Assembly: GCA_036273175.1 (NCBI GenBank)
Contig: DASUIE010000281.1
Location: forward strand, 1-8,036
Length of the DNA stretch: 8,036 nucleotides
DNA from: DATARH01 sp036273175
GTDB taxonomy: Bacteria > Pseudomonadota > Alphaproteobacteria > ATCC43930 > CGMCC-115725
Reading direction: 5' to 3'
The notes beneath the pieces are model-generated. The model worked only from the letters and a program-made list of their open reading frames with translations, searched no databases and had not been told where the DNA came from. How positions within the stretch are numbered: the first letter of the stretch is position 1; every line of letters starts with the position of its first letter. The position numbers and the translations under genes are program-made. Positions 6,613-8,036 of this stretch are shown here, one piece after another.

Positions 6613-6678
6613 ATGACGGGGGTTCGGGGCGAGCGCGGGGTTTGCATGGCGGCCTCGATAGGGCCATTTTCGCGAGCC

Positions 6679-7578
6679 ATGGCGAACGGATTTCGCATCG
6701 GCATCGACCTCGGCGGCAGCAAGATCGAGGCAGCCCTGTTCGACCGTGCCGGCACGGTGCTCGATCGCCGCCGGATCGCCACGCCGAGCGGCGATTACGC
6801 GGCGACGGTCGCGGCCATCGCCGGCCTCGTCGCCGCGATCGAGAGCAAGGCCGGGCTGCGCGCGACGGTCGGCATCGGCATCCCCGGCACGATCGCCGCG
6901 CGGACCGGGCTCGTCAAAAACGCCAACTCGACCTGCCTGATCGGACGCCCGCTTGGCCGCGACGTCATGGCGGCGCTCGACCGCGAGGTACGTTTCGCCA
7001 ACGACGCCAATTGCTTCGCCCTGTCGGAGGCGACCGATGGCGCGGCGGCGGGATGCGCCGCGGTGTTCGGCGCGATCCTCGGCACCGGGGTCGGCGGCGG
7101 CATCGTCATCGACGGCCGGATCGTCACCGGGGTCAACGCGATCGGCGGCGAGTGGGGCCATAACCCCCTGCCCTGGCCGGGCCCGGACGAGCTTCCCGGC
7201 CCGCCGTGCTATTGCGGGCGCCGGGGTTGCATCGAGACCTTCCTGTCGGGTCCCGGCCTCGCCGCCGACCACGGTGGCGGGCTGACCGGCCCTGAGATCG
7301 TCGGCGCCGCATCGGCCGGAGACGCCGCGGCCCAGGCGAGCCTCGCCCGCTACGCCGAACGCCTCGCCCGCGCCCTGGCGAGCGTCATCAACATCCTCGA
7401 TCCCGAGGCGATCGTGCTCGGCGGCGGCCTGTCGCAGATCGAGGCGCTCTACGACGAGGTGCCGCGTCTGTGGCGGCGCTGGGTCTTTTCCGACGACATC
7501 GCCACCCGCCTGCTGCCGCCGAAACACGGCGATTCGAGCGGGGTGCGCGGCGCCGCCTGGTTGTGGCCGCCGGTATGA
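6679..7578 (+). CDS. mak: ROK family sugar kinase, fructokinase Mak-like
   Basis: This is an ATP-dependent hexokinase of the ROK (repressor, ORF, kinase) family, predicted to phosphorylate fructose or a related sugar such as mannose. Numbering is from ATG 6679 (299 aa). The N-terminal phosphate loop IGIDLGGSK lies at 7-15. VKNANST and ANDANCFALSEA carry the catalytic base D109. GTGVGGG at 135-141 is the second phosphate motif. The ROK zinc signature follows: GEWGH (E158, H161) and CYCGRRGCIE (C177, C179, C184). The C-terminus has LGGGLS and ends KHGDSSGVRGAAWLWPPV, strikingly like E. coli Mak (YajF). There is no helix-turn-helix, so it is a kinase rather than a repressor. In-frame starts also occur at TTG 6604, ATG 6613 and ATG 6646; 6679 fits the family best, with GCGAG just upstream. 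dinB overlaps its stop. Specificity among fructo-, manno- and glucokinase cannot be settled by eye. Confidence 0.88.
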   Translation: MANGFRIGIDLGGSKIEAALFDRAGTVLDRRRIATPSGDYAATVAAIAGLVAAIESKAGLRATVGIGIPGTIAARTGLVKNANSTCLIGRPLGRDVMAALDREVRFANDANCFALSEATDGAAAGCAAVFGAILGTGVGGGIVIDGRIVTGVNAIGGEWGHNPLPWPGPDELPGPPCYCGRRGCIETFLSGPGLAADHGGGLTGPEIVGAASAGDAAAQASLARYAERLARALASVINILDPEAIVLGGGLSQIEALYDEVPRLWRRWVFSDDIATRLLPPKHGDSSGVRGAAWLWPPV

Positions 7579-8036
7579 GCGTGCTGTGCCGCGATTGCGG
7601 CGCCCTCGCCGCCCCGCTGGCGACGCCGGACCGCTGCGCCGAATGCGCCTCGCCGCGCGTCATCGCCCATGACGAGCTGGCCGAGCTCTCGGTCGCGCAT
7701 ATCGATTGCGACGCGTTCTACGCGACCGTCGAGAAGCGCGACCGGCCCGAGCTGGCCGAGCTGCCGGTGATCGTCGGCGGCGGGCAGCGCGGCGTCGTGC
7801 TCGCCTGCTGCTATGTCGCGCGGATGTACGGCGTGCACTCGGCGATGCCGATGTTCAAGGCGCTGGCGGCCTGCCCGAACGCCGTCGTGATCCGTCCGGA
7901 CATGGCGAAATACCGCGATGTCGGCCGCGCCGTCCGCGCCGAGATGCGGGCGCTGACCCCGCTGGTCGAGCCGATCTCGATCGACGAGGCGTTTCTCGAT
8001 CTCGGCGGCACCGAGCGGCTGCACGGGGCGGCGCCG
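7575..8036 (+). CDS. dinB: DNA polymerase IV (Y-family) with N-terminal Cys4 motif, 3' end outside window
   Basis: This is a Y-family translesion DNA polymerase that copies past damaged bases with low fidelity. Only the first 154 codons are present; the frame is open to the window end. Residues 1-~38 form an extension with two CxxC pairs (C5/C8 and C21/C24), a probable zinc knuckle absent from E. coli DinB but seen in many alphaproteobacterial homologues. The palm begins at VAHIDCDAFYATVEKRD, with metal ligand D44 and steric-gate position Y49 (F13 in E. coli). SAMPMFKAL is typical of the fingers, and EPISIDEAFLDL supplies the catalytic D137/E138. The ATG at 7575 overlaps the kinase TGA as ATGA, implying translational coupling. 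Starting after the Cys motif would be possible only at codons with no better ribosome site. SOS control would have to act at the upstream gene; no LexA box was recognised there. Confidence 0.94.
   Translation, partial: MSVLCRDCGALAAPLATPDRCAECASPRVIAHDELAELSVAHIDCDAFYATVEKRDRPELAELPVIVGGGQRGVVLACCYVARMYGVHSAMPMFKALAACPNAVVIRPDMAKYRDVGRAVRAEMRALTPLVEPISIDEAFLDLGGTERLHGAAP

Noticed and set aside
6604..6678. Upstream in-frame starts (TTG 6604, ATG 6613, ATG 6646) for the sugar kinase
   Set aside because: They would add 11-25 residues with no family similarity before the phosphate loop, and the farthest start overlaps the presumed divK promoter region. ATG 6646 remains possible.
6589..7527. 312-codon minus-strand open frame opposite the sugar kinase
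   Set aside because: The plus strand carries the full set of ROK motifs in order; the antisense product has no recognisable features.

Overview
The window reads as a chromosomal housekeeping segment from a G+C-rich alphaproteobacterium, probably of the Rhodospirillales or a related order. The basis is the strong G/C bias at third codon positions, a DivK-PleD pair typical of alphaproteobacterial cell-cycle control, a zinc-free ribosomal protein L33, and an alphaproteobacterial-type DinB with an N-terminal cysteine motif. No insertion sequence, prophage, CRISPR array, tRNA or rRNA was seen. The taxonomic call comes from recognising gene families and order, not from a search.

Plus-strand left half (1-4687): the 3' end of topA (DNA topoisomerase I), a shortened rnr (RNase R) that begins inside its second OB fold, an S41 (CtpA/Prc-like) serine peptidase with a lipoprotein signal, and rpmG (L33). 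A consensus-like sigma-70 promoter lies in the last codons of the peptidase gene and probably drives rpmG.

Minus-strand centre (6549-4696): divK followed 21 nt later by pleD, the same order and pairing as the Caulobacter polarity operon. DivK is a single-domain receiver. PleD is a REC-REC-GGDEF diguanylate cyclase with an intact phosphoacceptor, GGEEF active site and RxxD inhibitory site. pleD converges on rpmG with 8 nt between the two stop codons, and both stops lie inside one short perfect palindrome.

Plus-strand right end (6679-8036): a ROK-family sugar kinase closely resembling E. coli fructokinase Mak, then dinB (DNA polymerase IV), which overlaps it by an ATGA junction and runs off the window.

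The most unusual point is rnr. The RNB nuclease core and S1 domain are intact, but the usual N-terminal helix-turn-helix and first cold-shock domain (roughly 150 residues) have no room between the topA stop and the first recognisable RNase R residues, and no convincing start codon is visible. This is a real truncation, a pseudogene or an assembly deletion. I see no convincing undescribed system; the remaining findings are regulatory or architectural details.
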